A DNA stretch of 16,737 nt from NCBI GenBank assembly GCA_027310845.1, contig DAIDAB010000027.1, forward strand, positions 1 to 16,737, written 5' to 3'. A model generated the notes under the pieces. That model searched no databases and was not told where the DNA came from. It was given only the letters and a program-made list of their open reading frames with translations. This DNA comes from a bacterium. Its GTDB lineage: Archaea; Thermoproteota; Nitrososphaeria; Nitrososphaerales; CADDZS01. Both the position numbers and the translations under genes were made by a program. Shown one piece after another: positions 6,377 through 14,120 of the stretch. The first letter of the stretch is position 1. Each line of letters starts with the position of its first letter.

Positions 6377-8626
6377 CTAGCTCTGATCGTCCCAACTTGT
6401 GGAAACATGCTCAAGGAGATCAGCGCCGAACTCACCCTTGTTCAGCCTGCCAGCAAGAATCCCATCTTCCCTAAAGTAAAATCTCTTCGAATACTCGACG
6501 AGCATCCGACGCGTGTTGAATTTCGGCGAAAGAGTTGCGATTGAGCGCTTTACTCTTTCAATCCATTTCCTCGGAAGACCATTCTCTCTCTCGTAAAACT
6601 CTGGTATGACCTCGTTCTCCAGGATCTTGTAAAGCGAATCCGAATCTACCCTGTCCTGATCGTGGTGGCTGTGCAATTCCGATCCACTTCCTATAGCCCA
6701 GCCGCACTCTGGAGAGTAAGCTTCCGCCCACCAACCATCGAGTATGCTCAAGTTCAAAACGCCGTTTGGCACAATCTTCATCCCGCTTGTCCCGCATGCT
6801 TCATGCGGTCGCCTGGGGTTGTTGAGCCATACGTCAACACCAGAGACGAGCTTTCTTGCAAGAGAAATATCGTAATCAGGAATGAAAACTACTTTTCCAT
6901 ATGATGCCTCGCTTCTTGCAAAGTGGACTAGCTGTTGTATCAGGAGCTTTGCTTCATGATCCCTTGGATGGGCCTTGCCGGCGAACACAAACTGGACAGG
7001 ATGCGAGGAGTCGCGTAGCAGTTTTGAAAGCCTCTCCTTGTCAGCAAGGATGAGATTTGCCCTCTTGTATGTTGCAAAACGCCTCGCAAATCCGATAGTC
7101 AGCGCATTTGGATCAAGTATTGAGCTTGATTGAGCGTGATATCCTGCCAGTGAGTAGCGGCTCCTTACGAAATCCACGAGGCCTGCTCTGGCTCCAGTGC
7201 GTGCATTCCACAGAACTTGTGAGGGGATGCTATTCGCCTTTGACCACATCTCTTCCTCATTAGTTCTCTCGATCCAGATGGGGCATAGGTACTCGTCATA
7301 GATATCAGCCATCTCGTCTGATACCCAGGATGGTATGTGTATACCGTTTGTAACACACTCAATTTCTCTGGTTGGTTCTTTCTTTGTGTGCTCTCCAGAG
7401 AGAAGATGCGCCCAAAGCTTTGCTGCCACCTCCCTATGAAGATTCGAAACGGCGTTGACTTCTCTTGAAAGCCGAATCGCAAGAATTGCCATATTGAATC
7501 CATGCGAACCGCCGTCACGCCCCAAATCAAGAAGCTCTTGATTCGAGATGCCAGTTTTTTTACAGTACCATGATAGGTATCTTGTTACCATATCCTGTTG
7601 AAAGACATCGATTCCCGCTGGAACAGGTGTGTGAGTCGTGAATATATTACCCTGCTTTGTGATGTTTCTTGCCTCAGAAAATGAAATGCCCTTATCCTCG
7701 ACGAGTTCCCTTATCCTTTCAAGAGTCACAAACGCGGCGTGACCCTCGTTCATGTGGAAAATTGTCGGCGAGATCCCAAGAGCTCGAAGCAGAATTGCCC
7801 CCCCGAACCCGAGAATGATCTCCTGCTTAATCCTCGTGTCGTGGTCTCCCCCGTATAGCTCTGCTGTGATTTCACAGTCCTCCCTTGAGTTGAGCCCTGG
7901 AAGGTTAGAATCCAAAAGGTAGAGCGAGGCCCTCCCGATCGAGACTTTCCAGGCGCGAATCCTCACCTGTCTTTCTTCAATGGGAACTGAAATAATAAAG
8001 GGCTCGTTCGAATCCCCCCCAATTACTGGTTCGCAAGGAAGCTCCTGTGGATTGTTTTCAGGATAGGACTCGGTTTGCCATCCGCTTTGGTCCACGCCCT
8101 GTGAGAAATACCCACGCTTGTAGAACAGGCCGATCCCGACTAGAGGAATCCCGAGGTCAGAGGCAGATTTCAGATGGTCACCCGACAGAATCCCGAGACC
8201 TCCAGAGTAGATCTTGAAACACTCGGCAAATCCAAACTCTGCAGAAAAGTATGCTACGAGGGATTTTTTTTGCAGCACGCCATAGTTTCTCTCAAACCAG
8301 GTGCCTTCGGTTTCGTGGAGGTATTTCCGTTGCTCTTCATGGGCCTCCATGAGAATTGTCGCAAAACTGCTGTCGCGGGCGAGTTCCTCAAGGCGAGTCT
8401 TGCTCATATGCTGCAGTAAAAGAACTGGATTGTGTCCCAATCCATCCCAAGCAGCATGGTCCACACTTTCAAAGATTCGCCTTATCCTCCTGTTCCATGT
8501 CCAGTACATGTTCTTCGCGAGGTGCTCAAGAGGATCTAAATTATGGGAGAGTCCAGCCCCTTTTGATATTCGGCCTCCAAGAGAAGAAGAGATTTTCCGC
8601 CTCTCGGCCTCGCTTTGGTCACTCAA
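6377..8626 (-). CDS. glgP: Alpha-glucan (glycogen/starch) phosphorylase, GT35
   Basis: Releases glucose-1-phosphate from the ends of alpha-1,4-glucan using phosphate and pyridoxal phosphate (PLP). The 749 residues show the GT35 signatures: SGGLGILSGDHLKSASDLG (141-159), HMNEGHAAF (291-299), RFATYKRANL (517-526), GKAHPRD (550-556) and the PLP site EACGTSGMK with the lysine at 617, followed by NGVLNLSILDGWW. Length and motif spacing resemble the shorter archaeal/bacterial phosphorylases rather than the longer muscle type. The start is TTG at 8626: the frame is closed by TAG nine codons upstream and offers no ATG or GTG before it. A TATA-like box lies about 38 bases upstream. It follows ctaB on the same strand with a 74-base gap but probably has its own promoter. 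It implies glycogen or maltodextrin storage. Confidence 0.96.
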   Translation of the reverse strand: MSDQSEAERRKISSSLGGRISKGAGLSHNLDPLEHLAKNMYWTWNRRIRRIFESVDHAAWDGLGHNPVLLLQHMSKTRLEELARDSSFATILMEAHEEQRKYLHETEGTWFERNYGVLQKKSLVAYFSAEFGFAECFKIYSGGLGILSGDHLKSASDLGIPLVGIGLFYKRGYFSQGVDQSGWQTESYPENNPQELPCEPVIGGDSNEPFIISVPIEERQVRIRAWKVSIGRASLYLLDSNLPGLNSREDCEITAELYGGDHDTRIKQEIILGFGGAILLRALGISPTIFHMNEGHAAFVTLERIRELVEDKGISFSEARNITKQGNIFTTHTPVPAGIDVFQQDMVTRYLSWYCKKTGISNQELLDLGRDGGSHGFNMAILAIRLSREVNAVSNLHREVAAKLWAHLLSGEHTKKEPTREIECVTNGIHIPSWVSDEMADIYDEYLCPIWIERTNEEEMWSKANSIPSQVLWNARTGARAGLVDFVRSRYSLAGYHAQSSSILDPNALTIGFARRFATYKRANLILADKERLSKLLRDSSHPVQFVFAGKAHPRDHEAKLLIQQLVHFARSEASYGKVVFIPDYDISLARKLVSGVDVWLNNPRRPHEACGTSGMKIVPNGVLNLSILDGWWAEAYSPECGWAIGSGSELHSHHDQDRVDSDSLYKILENEVIPEFYERENGLPRKWIERVKRSIATLSPKFNTRRMLVEYSKRFYFREDGILAGRLNKGEFGADLLEHVSTSWDDQS

Positions 8627-8658
8627 AATGAATAGTCGACTCTTGGTTTGCTATTCAG

Positions 8659-8669
8659 TAATATAGTTT
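8659..8669 (-). promoter_or_regulatory. TATA-like box of glgP
   Basis: On the minus strand this reads AAACTATATTA, centred about 38 bases before the TTG start, predicting a leader of roughly ten bases. It lies in the short gap after the ctaB stop, suggesting that glgP is transcribed separately. Confidence 0.45.
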
Positions 8670-8700
8670 CGGAAGATTGTATACTGATCAAGACGCTTGA

Positions 8701-9570
8701 TCAGATTATCGCACTCACAATCATCGCCCCAAAGAGTACGAAGAGATATGGGAGGGAAATGAGAAAAGCCTTGAACCCGTTGTCAATCGTGGGATTCCTC
8801 AGCATCTTAATGTCAACAGCGATGAATGCAAGTGCCATCACTCCGGCGATAAGATAGTAGGCTATGTTGAATGTTCCCAGAAGGGGTAGCGCGTATGGGA
8901 GCACAGAGAAGACAAAGAGGGGAATCGAAGAGTACACTATCCAATGTATGACCTGCTTCTCGCTTTTCAGCACGGAAAGCATGGGGTAGCCAGTCTTCAC
9001 ATAATCTTCCTTGAATTTCATCGAAAGGCCCCAAAAATGAGGCGGAGTCCACAGAAACACAAGTAGGCCTATGTATATCGCCGGCCATTGTACGAAACCA
9101 GTAGCCGCGGCCCATCCAGCGAGCGCAGGAAATACTCCAGCCACTCCACCAATGACGATGTTCCACTTTGTCCTTGGTTTAAGATACATTGTGTAGAGGA
9201 AAACATACGAGAGCGCGCCGAGCAAAATCATCAGCATAGTTGTTGCGTTGAAAGCCCAGTAGGCTAGACCAAGGCCAAACGCTATGGACACGACGCCGAA
9301 GGTTAGAGCATTCTTTGGGGGAATCCTGCTCTGGGCTACAGGCCGCCAGTCAGTCCTCGACATCACGGCGTCTTTTCCCCTCTCCAGGTACTGGTTGATT
9401 GCCGCAGAGCCCCCAGATCCGAGTATTCCAGCCACGGCAAGCCAGAGAATTCCGAGAGGTTGGACTGACCTTCCCGCGGCGACAATCATCGCTGTGATGG
9501 CTTCTAACACCAAGAGGACCATGATCCCCGGCTTCATCAATTGGATGTAGCTTGCAATCGTTTCTCGCAA
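8701..9570 (-). CDS. ctaB: Protoheme IX farnesyltransferase (haem O synthase)
   Basis: Membrane UbiA-type prenyltransferase that adds a farnesyl group to haem B to give haem O for haem-copper oxidases. The 289 residues show NQYLERGKDAVMSRTDWRP (59-77), WNIVIGGVAGVFPALAGWAA (136-155), FLWTPPHFW (172-180) and DYVKTGYPMLSV (189-200), with the family's multiple membrane helices throughout. In the first Asp-rich motif the usual N-x3-D-x3-D reads N-x3-E-x3-D, so the first Asp is Glu. The start is TTG at 9570, immediately preceded by an in-frame TAA. The first ATG (residue 12) would remove SYIQL, which aligns with the conserved family N-terminus, so TTG is preferred. No oxidase subunit genes are adjacent. 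It implies an aerobic respiratory chain. Confidence 0.96.
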   Translation of the reverse strand: MRETIASYIQLMKPGIMVLLVLEAITAMIVAAGRSVQPLGILWLAVAGILGSGGSAAINQYLERGKDAVMSRTDWRPVAQSRIPPKNALTFGVVSIAFGLGLAYWAFNATTMLMILLGALSYVFLYTMYLKPRTKWNIVIGGVAGVFPALAGWAAATGFVQWPAIYIGLLVFLWTPPHFWGLSMKFKEDYVKTGYPMLSVLKSEKQVIHWIVYSSIPLFVFSVLPYALPLLGTFNIAYYLIAGVMALAFIAVDIKMLRNPTIDNGFKAFLISLPYLFVLFGAMIVSAII

Positions 9571-9635
9571 TTACTCTCTCTCTGCTTTGTGATTTCAGAC
9601 GCTACGTCCAGTCCTGAACATTGTCCTTATGCTTT

Positions 9636-9654
9636 TCGCTCAAAAATAGAGCGA
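9636..9654 (-). other. Hairpin between the Lrp-like gene and ctaB
   Basis: TCGCTC (9636-9641) and GAGCGA (9649-9654) form a 6-bp stem with a 7-base A/T-rich loop in the 254-base gap. It is 170 bases past the Lrp-like stop and 66 bases before the ctaB start, so it could be a leader structure of ctaB or a transcript end. No further support. The rest of the gap shows nothing recognisable. Confidence 0.25.
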
Positions 9655-9824
9655 CTCCACAGGACAAGAGTAGATAAGTCAGGAGAGTTTCCCTCTTCTC
9701 TCTTTCCAGATCCTTATCACATTGAACAGGTCGATATCAGAGACTCAAGGCTAATGCAAAGAGTAACACGCGGCTTCATCCTTTTTCCACACCAGATGCT
9801 GATCAAGGCTTTACGCAAACCGCT

Positions 9825-10343
9825 CTAGATCTTGTTTACATCAAACTTTGTATCCACTTTGATAAGGCCTGTTGCGAGGTGAATCTCGGCCTCCTTCACG
9901 CCAGGCATTGATTTAATCTTCTGCGAGGCGTCGTTCATACCCTTCATGTCCTTGTAATGAGCGACGACGATCAGATCATGTTTTCCAGTTGCTTGGAGTA
10001 TGTGCTTTGTTTCCTCGAGCTCCGCGAGCTTTTCAAAAACTTCCTTGAGCTGGTTTGGTTCGGTCGTGATCATCATTATGGCGGCGACCGGGAGTCCAAT
10101 CATCCTTGGGTTGAGAAGCGCAGTGAACTCTTTGATCACACCATGTTTTTTCAATCGCTCAATCCTATACCTGATTGTATTCTCGTTGCACCCTGTCTCT
10201 CTTGCGATAACAGATGCTTGCACCCTTGCATCGTCTTGAAGGATAGTCAAGAGCTTCTTATCTAGCTCATCCAATTTGAAAGATTGCGGGAGCTTCAACA
10301 CGTTAGCTTCTGATTCCTTGATTTCATGGACTGTTTCTGTCAA
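9825..10343 (-). CDS. Lrp/AsnC-family transcriptional regulator
   Basis: A cytoplasmic DNA-binding regulator of the feast/famine family, usually an oligomer that senses amino acids. The 172 residues comprise a 20-residue polar extension, an AsnC-type helix-turn-helix (about 24-74, LDELDKKLLTILQDDARVQ through GCNENTIRYRIERLKKHGVI) and a C-terminal RAM/ligand domain (about 88-165) with the conserved TGKHDLIV at 119-126. The start is TTG at 10343, chosen because AAAGGAGA (minus strand, 10356-10349) lies at Shine-Dalgarno distance. The frame stays open for some codons further upstream but has no ATG or GTG there. It sits upstream of ctaB with a 254-base gap; the target is unknown. Autoregulation is common in this family, but no operator is evident. 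Confidence 0.93.
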   Translation of the reverse strand: MTETVHEIKESEANVLKLPQSFKLDELDKKLLTILQDDARVQASVIARETGCNENTIRYRIERLKKHGVIKEFTALLNPRMIGLPVAAIMMITTEPNQLKEVFEKLAELEETKHILQATGKHDLIVVAHYKDMKGMNDASQKIKSMPGVKEAEIHLATGLIKVDTKFDVNKI

Positions 10344-10348
10344 ATCGG

Positions 10349-10356
10349 TCTCCTTT
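10349..10356 (-). promoter_or_regulatory. Shine-Dalgarno site that fixes the TTG start of the Lrp-like gene
   Basis: On the minus strand this reads AAAGGAGA, ending five bases before the TTG at 10343. It is the clearest ribosome-binding site in the window and supports TTG as a genuine start codon here. Confidence 0.6.
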
Positions 10357-10639
10357 ACCTCTGAATTTCCTGTCTTTTGAGCATATACCGCACATATGGA
10401 TAGGCTTTACGCATCAAAAGGAGATCGGGCGGGCGATGCAAGGTATCTATGATAAGTGTGATTACAAGATTCAGGATTCAAACTGAACTCATACAGAGCA
10501 TCGGATCATTGTGTCTTCTAGGTAACGCGTCGGAGGGAAGTTCCTTTTAGATCTTATACAAATGAGGAATCGAACGAGTAAGAGTACCAACAATGGCCTT
10601 GGAATCTAGCCATAGCTTTAGCGGGCCTGATACAATTTC
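10357..10639. other. Non-coding region upstream of the Lrp-like gene
   Basis: No supported gene. A TATA-like GGTATATG on the minus strand (about 10382-10389) is at roughly promoter distance from the TTG start. On the plus strand a CTTATACAAA at about 10552-10561 resembles a TATA box but has no ORF after it. Confidence 0.3.
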
Positions 10640-10745
10640 TCCAATGAAGCCATAAGAGGCTACAATTCCTCAACCGAAGTAATGAAGCAAAACATGATGT
10701 CCAATATCGGTTGATCTCATTACAATCCTTGTTTTTGCTCCTCCA
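10640..10745 (-). repeat. Dispersed element, copy 3 (diverged, partial)
   Basis: In the minus-strand sense direction it shares with copy 2 the string TATTGGACATC-(1)-TG-(2)-TTTGCTTCA, preceded by AAG-(1)-ATTGTA-(1)-TGA. With copy 1 it shares TTGAGGAATTG, then 14 unconserved bases, then TTCATTGGA at identical spacing. Its hairpin C is formed by CTTCA (10687-10683) and TGAGG (10672-10668) with one G-U pair. The G-run and hairpins A and B of copies 1 and 2 are not recognisable, so the proximal half is lost or highly diverged. It lies between the Lrp-like gene and tmk. Confidence 0.7.
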
Positions 10746-10954
10746 TTTTCGTTTCTTTCATTGATTAATTAAGGCAATTCAGGACCCCCGCACAACGGAG
10801 CTATGAAAAATACCACACAGCCAATAGTGGGCTGTAGCGTATCACCCCCTTTTGACATCGGTGAGCGTTTGGATTGGCTTGAGGAAATAACTATCAACAA
10901 ACAAAGGAAGAAAAGTTCAATCATGCGCGAATGATGAGTGCGTTATCTTCTTAG
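10746..10954. other. Non-coding region between the element and tmk
   Basis: No supported gene. CAGCC (10818-10822) and GGCTG form an inverted repeat with a 7-base loop. Nothing else is recognisable. Confidence 0.3.
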
Positions 10955-10973
10955 CCAAATGCGAGCGCATTGG
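10955..10973 (-). terminator. Hairpin just past the tmk stop
   Basis: CCAAATGCG (10955-10963) and CGCATTGG (10966-10973) pair over eight base pairs with one bulged A and a 2-base loop, starting 24 bases beyond the tmk stop in the direction of transcription. Position suggests a 3'-end structure; no T-run follows. Confidence 0.35.
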
Positions 10974-10996
10974 AGCAGCCAATATCAATTTTCGGA

Positions 10997-11617
10997 TCAT
11001 CGAGTAGTGAATATCTTTGCTCCGCTCTCCTCAAAAAGGCTTTGAGTCAGCTTTGTGATTTCATAGTGAATCATATCAACGGTATTGTCTGCGTCAATGG
11101 AAAACCAATTGGAGCTCTCAGCAAGCGCCTCGTACACCTTCGAAACGCGGGCAAGATAGGTAGTATCGGTTTCGAACTTGTCTCTGGAAGTTTTGCGCCT
11201 CTGCGAGAGCTCAGATGTTGCTTTGAGGAAAAAGATGTAGTTAGATTGCGGCATGCGGCTTTCGATCTGCCTGAGCCAATCAAGAGGGAGACCAGCCGCC
11301 ACGCCGTAGGCGATGTTTGATTCGCAATACCTGTTTATCACGACGACCTTTCCATCTTCAAGCCATCTTTCTACTTGCTCTTTGTGTTCGTACCTGTTAG
11401 TTGAGTAAAGTATGTGCCTTGCTTCGAGCCCAAAGTGCTTCTTTCCAGAAAGGAATGCCTGGATTTCTTGCCCTATCGTAGTCGAATAATCGGGGAAGCT
11501 CAGGTATTCCGCCTCAGCTCCTTTGGACTTGAGCCAGCGGTAGAGCAACTTTGATTGCGTATTCTTACCTGAGGCATCTATCCCCTCGAAGCTGATCAAT
11601 ACTCCGCGATGACTCAT
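10997..11617 (-). CDS. tmk: Thymidylate kinase
   Basis: Phosphorylates dTMP to dTDP with ATP, a step of DNA precursor synthesis in the cytoplasm. The 206 residues show the nucleotide-binding loop FEGIDASGKNTQ (10-21, Lys18), the substrate region NRYCESNIAYG (95-105) and an Arg-rich LID, RRKTSRDKFE (140-149). The family's usual DRY/DRH motif starts with Asp; here it is Asn95. The length matches the family. The start is ATG at 11617, with no convincing Shine-Dalgarno site (only GAGG abutting the ATG). It is divergent from hef, sharing a short intergenic region of about 90 bases, so the two genes may have facing promoters; both serve DNA replication or repair. Confidence 0.93.
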   Translation of the reverse strand: MSHRGVLISFEGIDASGKNTQSKLLYRWLKSKGAEAEYLSFPDYSTTIGQEIQAFLSGKKHFGLEARHILYSTNRYEHKEQVERWLEDGKVVVINRYCESNIAYGVAAGLPLDWLRQIESRMPQSNYIFFLKATSELSQRRKTSRDKFETDTTYLARVSKVYEALAESSNWFSIDADNTVDMIHYEITKLTQSLFEESGAKIFTTR

Positions 11618-11656
11618 CCTCTAGTTACTCTTGCTGCCAAAGTCGCACTTTCTTGC

Positions 11657-11666
11657 CAATAAAAAG
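11657..11666 (+). promoter_or_regulatory. Possible TATA-like box of hef
   Basis: CAATAAAAAG lies about 47 bases before the TTG at 11709. A transcription start near 11688 would exclude the upstream TTG at 11676 as initiation codon. Tentative. Confidence 0.35.
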
Positions 11667-11708
11667 ATTCAATAATTGCATGCGCTTTGCCATCAGGAAG
11701 GAATCTCT

Positions 11709-14051
11709 TTGCAGGTCGACGTCGAGGGGAATCAATCGCAGCGCCCTCAAGTCGCACAAGCGGAGAAGAAATTCGTTTCCCATCCTATGATAAAGCCAAA
11801 CAGCCTCGAAGAACGGACATACCAATCGGAGCTTGCAAGTATCTCTGCAAGTCAAAACACGCTTGCCGTGTTGCCAACAGGCCTTGGAAAGACTGCTATC
11901 GCGCTTCTAGTCGTAGCTGAATTTCTTAAGCGATCAGATTCACAATGCCTTGTGCTAGCTCCAACTAGGGTTCTTGTCCACCAGCACCACTTGTTTCTCT
12001 TAGAGCACCTTAATCTTTCTCCGAATGACGTCGGCGTCCTGACTGGAGAAGACACGATTGTTGAAAGGAAGGAGATATGGTCGAAGAGGCTTGTCTGCGC
12101 AACCCCGCAAGTGATGCTAAGCGACATTCGAAGGAAGAACTGCGATGTTTCCAAATTCTCCCTGATTGTTTTCGACGAGGTTCACAGGGCAGTGGGGAAC
12201 CATGCGTACAGCTCGATTGCTTCAATGTACAATGAGCACAGCGAGGGGAGGGTTCTCGGGATGACAGCCTCTCTTCCATCGGACAAGAACAAGGTGGAAG
12301 AAATCGTATCAAAGCTCAAGATTGCAAAGGTGGAAATAAGAGATGAGAAGAGTGCCGATGTCAAGCCCTACATTTTCAAAACAGACGCTGAGTGGATCGA
12401 GCTCACACTTTCACCTCCGCTGAAAGAGATCCAGAAACTCATGAAAGAAGCGCTTGACCACAGGCTCAAGCTCTTGGAAGACGCATCTTTGATCAAGCAC
12501 AACAGGTATGGTTCTGTCACGCTCAAAGATCTACTGGGCCTTCGAATGAAAGTGGATCAGATCCAAAGTTCGCAGCTTCGGAGCGCGCTTTTCAGTAGCA
12601 TAAGGCTCCTTCATGCTCTAAATCTAATAGAGACGCAGAGTCTTGGAGCATTTAGGTCGTTCATGGATAGACTCTACGCGAAAAGGCGGGGATACGGAAT
12701 GGGAGAGCTGCTTGACGATCCAAGAGTCATCCTGGCCTACCAGAAGACTCACGACGCCCTTGAAAGGGGGGTTGAGCATCCAAAGATCTCCGAGGTGATT
12801 AGACTCATTGAGAAGGTGAAAAAAGGCGAAAAGGCGATTGTGTTTGCAAGCTACCGTGACAGCGTGGATCAGATCTATTCTGAGCTAATCAAGCATGGAT
12901 TCAAGGCAGGATACCTCATTGGAAAAAGCGGGCAGAGCGGACAGAGCCAGAAAAAGCAAATCAAGGCACTCGAGGCTCTGCGCGAAGGAGTGTATGACAT
13001 TTTGGTTGCTACGCAGGTTGGGGAGGAAGGGCTTGATGTCGCAGAGTGCAACCTCGTAGTGTTTTATGACAATGTTCCAAGTGCAGTCAGGTTCGTTCAG
13101 CGCAAGGGAAGAACTGGGCGGAAAAAGGAAGGGCGCATTTGCGTACTGCTAACAAAGGGCACGAGGGATGAAGCATATTACTGGCTTGCGAGAAAGCGGA
13201 TGCGAGATGTCAGGAAAGTTGCAAGCGCTCTGATACTGGACAATGCAAGAGGAGGACCGATGGATCGTTACATGAGAGAGAATCAGAGCGAGAATCTTCC
13301 AATTGTCTATGTCGATACAAGGGAAAATGCGGAGTTTGTCAACAGGCTCCGGCACAGAGGAGCGCTGGTCGAGGTAAAACAGCTCGACATCGGAGACTAT
13401 ATCGTGTCAAGCGACGTAGCCTTGGAGAGGAAGACGATTGATGATTTCGTGAAATCGATCTTCGACGGGAGGCTCTTCAAGCAGCTTGTCAACATGAGCG
13501 CAAAGTACCAGCGACCGATATTGATCATTCAAGGGGACAAGAAGGAGCTCTCTGGGATAAGCGAATCGGCGTTTTATGGCGCTCTTGCAAGTGTGGTTTC
13601 TGATTTCAGAGTGCCTGTATTCTTTGCATCAGATGAAAGAGAGCTAATCGAAATTGTTTTTCATATCGCAAGGCGAGAGCAGATTGAAAAGAAGAGGGAT
13701 GTTCGCGTAAGGGAGGGGAGAAAGCCTCTCACGCTTTCTGAAACGCAGCGCTACATCGTGTCTGGGATACCTGGAGTTAGTGCGATCTTGGCTGACAGGT
13801 TGCTAGAGAAAATGACAACGATTGAAAAGCTCTTTGGAGCAGGTGAGGGGGAACTGCGGGACGTGGAGGGAATCGGGGACGTTATGGCATCAAGAATTAG
13901 GCAGCTTTCCATCGCAAAATACGTTCCTTCAAAGCCCTCAGAAATCAAGGAAATAGAGCTCAAGGGTCCGCAGGAGATTTGGGACAATTTGGTTAGCCAG
14001 GACTCTCCGAAAGAAGAGTCGGAAATTCCAACTCCGCCCGACGATGATTGA
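11709..14051 (+). CDS. hef: Hef: SF2 helicase fused to XPF-type nuclease
   Basis: Acts on stalled forks and branched DNA; the archaeal relative of FANCM and XPF. Counting from 11709 (780 residues): helicase motif I PTGLGKT (56-62), motif II DEVH (156-159), motif III TAS (187-189), an insert domain of about 100 residues (about 235-330) and motif VI QRKGRTGR (464-471). The ERCC4 nuclease follows, with Asp536 in VDTRE, GDY (562-564) and ERKTIDD (573-579), then two helix-hairpin-helix units (about 680-739). All catalytic residues of both halves appear intact, and the length is close to euryarchaeal Hef. The start is uncertain: TTG 11709 has GGAAGGA six bases upstream; TTG 11676 and ATG 11787 are alternatives. 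ATG 11787 would drop FVSHP, which family members often carry. The acidic Pro/Ser tail (about 760-780) may bind a partner. Confidence 0.95.
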   Translation: MQVDVEGNQSQRPQVAQAEKKFVSHPMIKPNSLEERTYQSELASISASQNTLAVLPTGLGKTAIALLVVAEFLKRSDSQCLVLAPTRVLVHQHHLFLLEHLNLSPNDVGVLTGEDTIVERKEIWSKRLVCATPQVMLSDIRRKNCDVSKFSLIVFDEVHRAVGNHAYSSIASMYNEHSEGRVLGMTASLPSDKNKVEEIVSKLKIAKVEIRDEKSADVKPYIFKTDAEWIELTLSPPLKEIQKLMKEALDHRLKLLEDASLIKHNRYGSVTLKDLLGLRMKVDQIQSSQLRSALFSSIRLLHALNLIETQSLGAFRSFMDRLYAKRRGYGMGELLDDPRVILAYQKTHDALERGVEHPKISEVIRLIEKVKKGEKAIVFASYRDSVDQIYSELIKHGFKAGYLIGKSGQSGQSQKKQIKALEALREGVYDILVATQVGEEGLDVAECNLVVFYDNVPSAVRFVQRKGRTGRKKEGRICVLLTKGTRDEAYYWLARKRMRDVRKVASALILDNARGGPMDRYMRENQSENLPIVYVDTRENAEFVNRLRHRGALVEVKQLDIGDYIVSSDVALERKTIDDFVKSIFDGRLFKQLVNMSAKYQRPILIIQGDKKELSGISESAFYGALASVVSDFRVPVFFASDERELIEIVFHIARREQIEKKRDVRVREGRKPLTLSETQRYIVSGIPGVSAILADRLLEKMTTIEKLFGAGEGELRDVEGIGDVMASRIRQLSIAKYVPSKPSEIKEIELKGPQEIWDNLVSQDSPKEESEIPTPPDDD

Positions 14052-14079
14052 ACGTCTCTGGCTCTTTACTCTAGTCATG

Positions 14080-14087
14080 CTTTTTAA
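14080..14087 (+). promoter_or_regulatory. TATA-like box of ilvE
   Basis: CTTTTTAA lies about 37 bases before the TTG start at 14121 and shortly after the hef stop, predicting a leader of about ten bases and transcription of ilvE separately from hef. Confidence 0.5.
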
Positions 14088-14120
14088 CCCAAATCCTCCT
14101 GAAATTCTTGAGACTCGGGT

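Noticed and set aside
8010..8035. GTTCGAATCC-like T-loop motif suggesting a tRNA
   Set aside because: It lies inside the conserved glgP coding sequence and no acceptor or anticodon stems surround it.
11676..11708. Extending hef to the TTG at 11676
   Set aside because: The likely transcription start falls downstream of it, and the extra residues show no family similarity; it remains a possible alternative.
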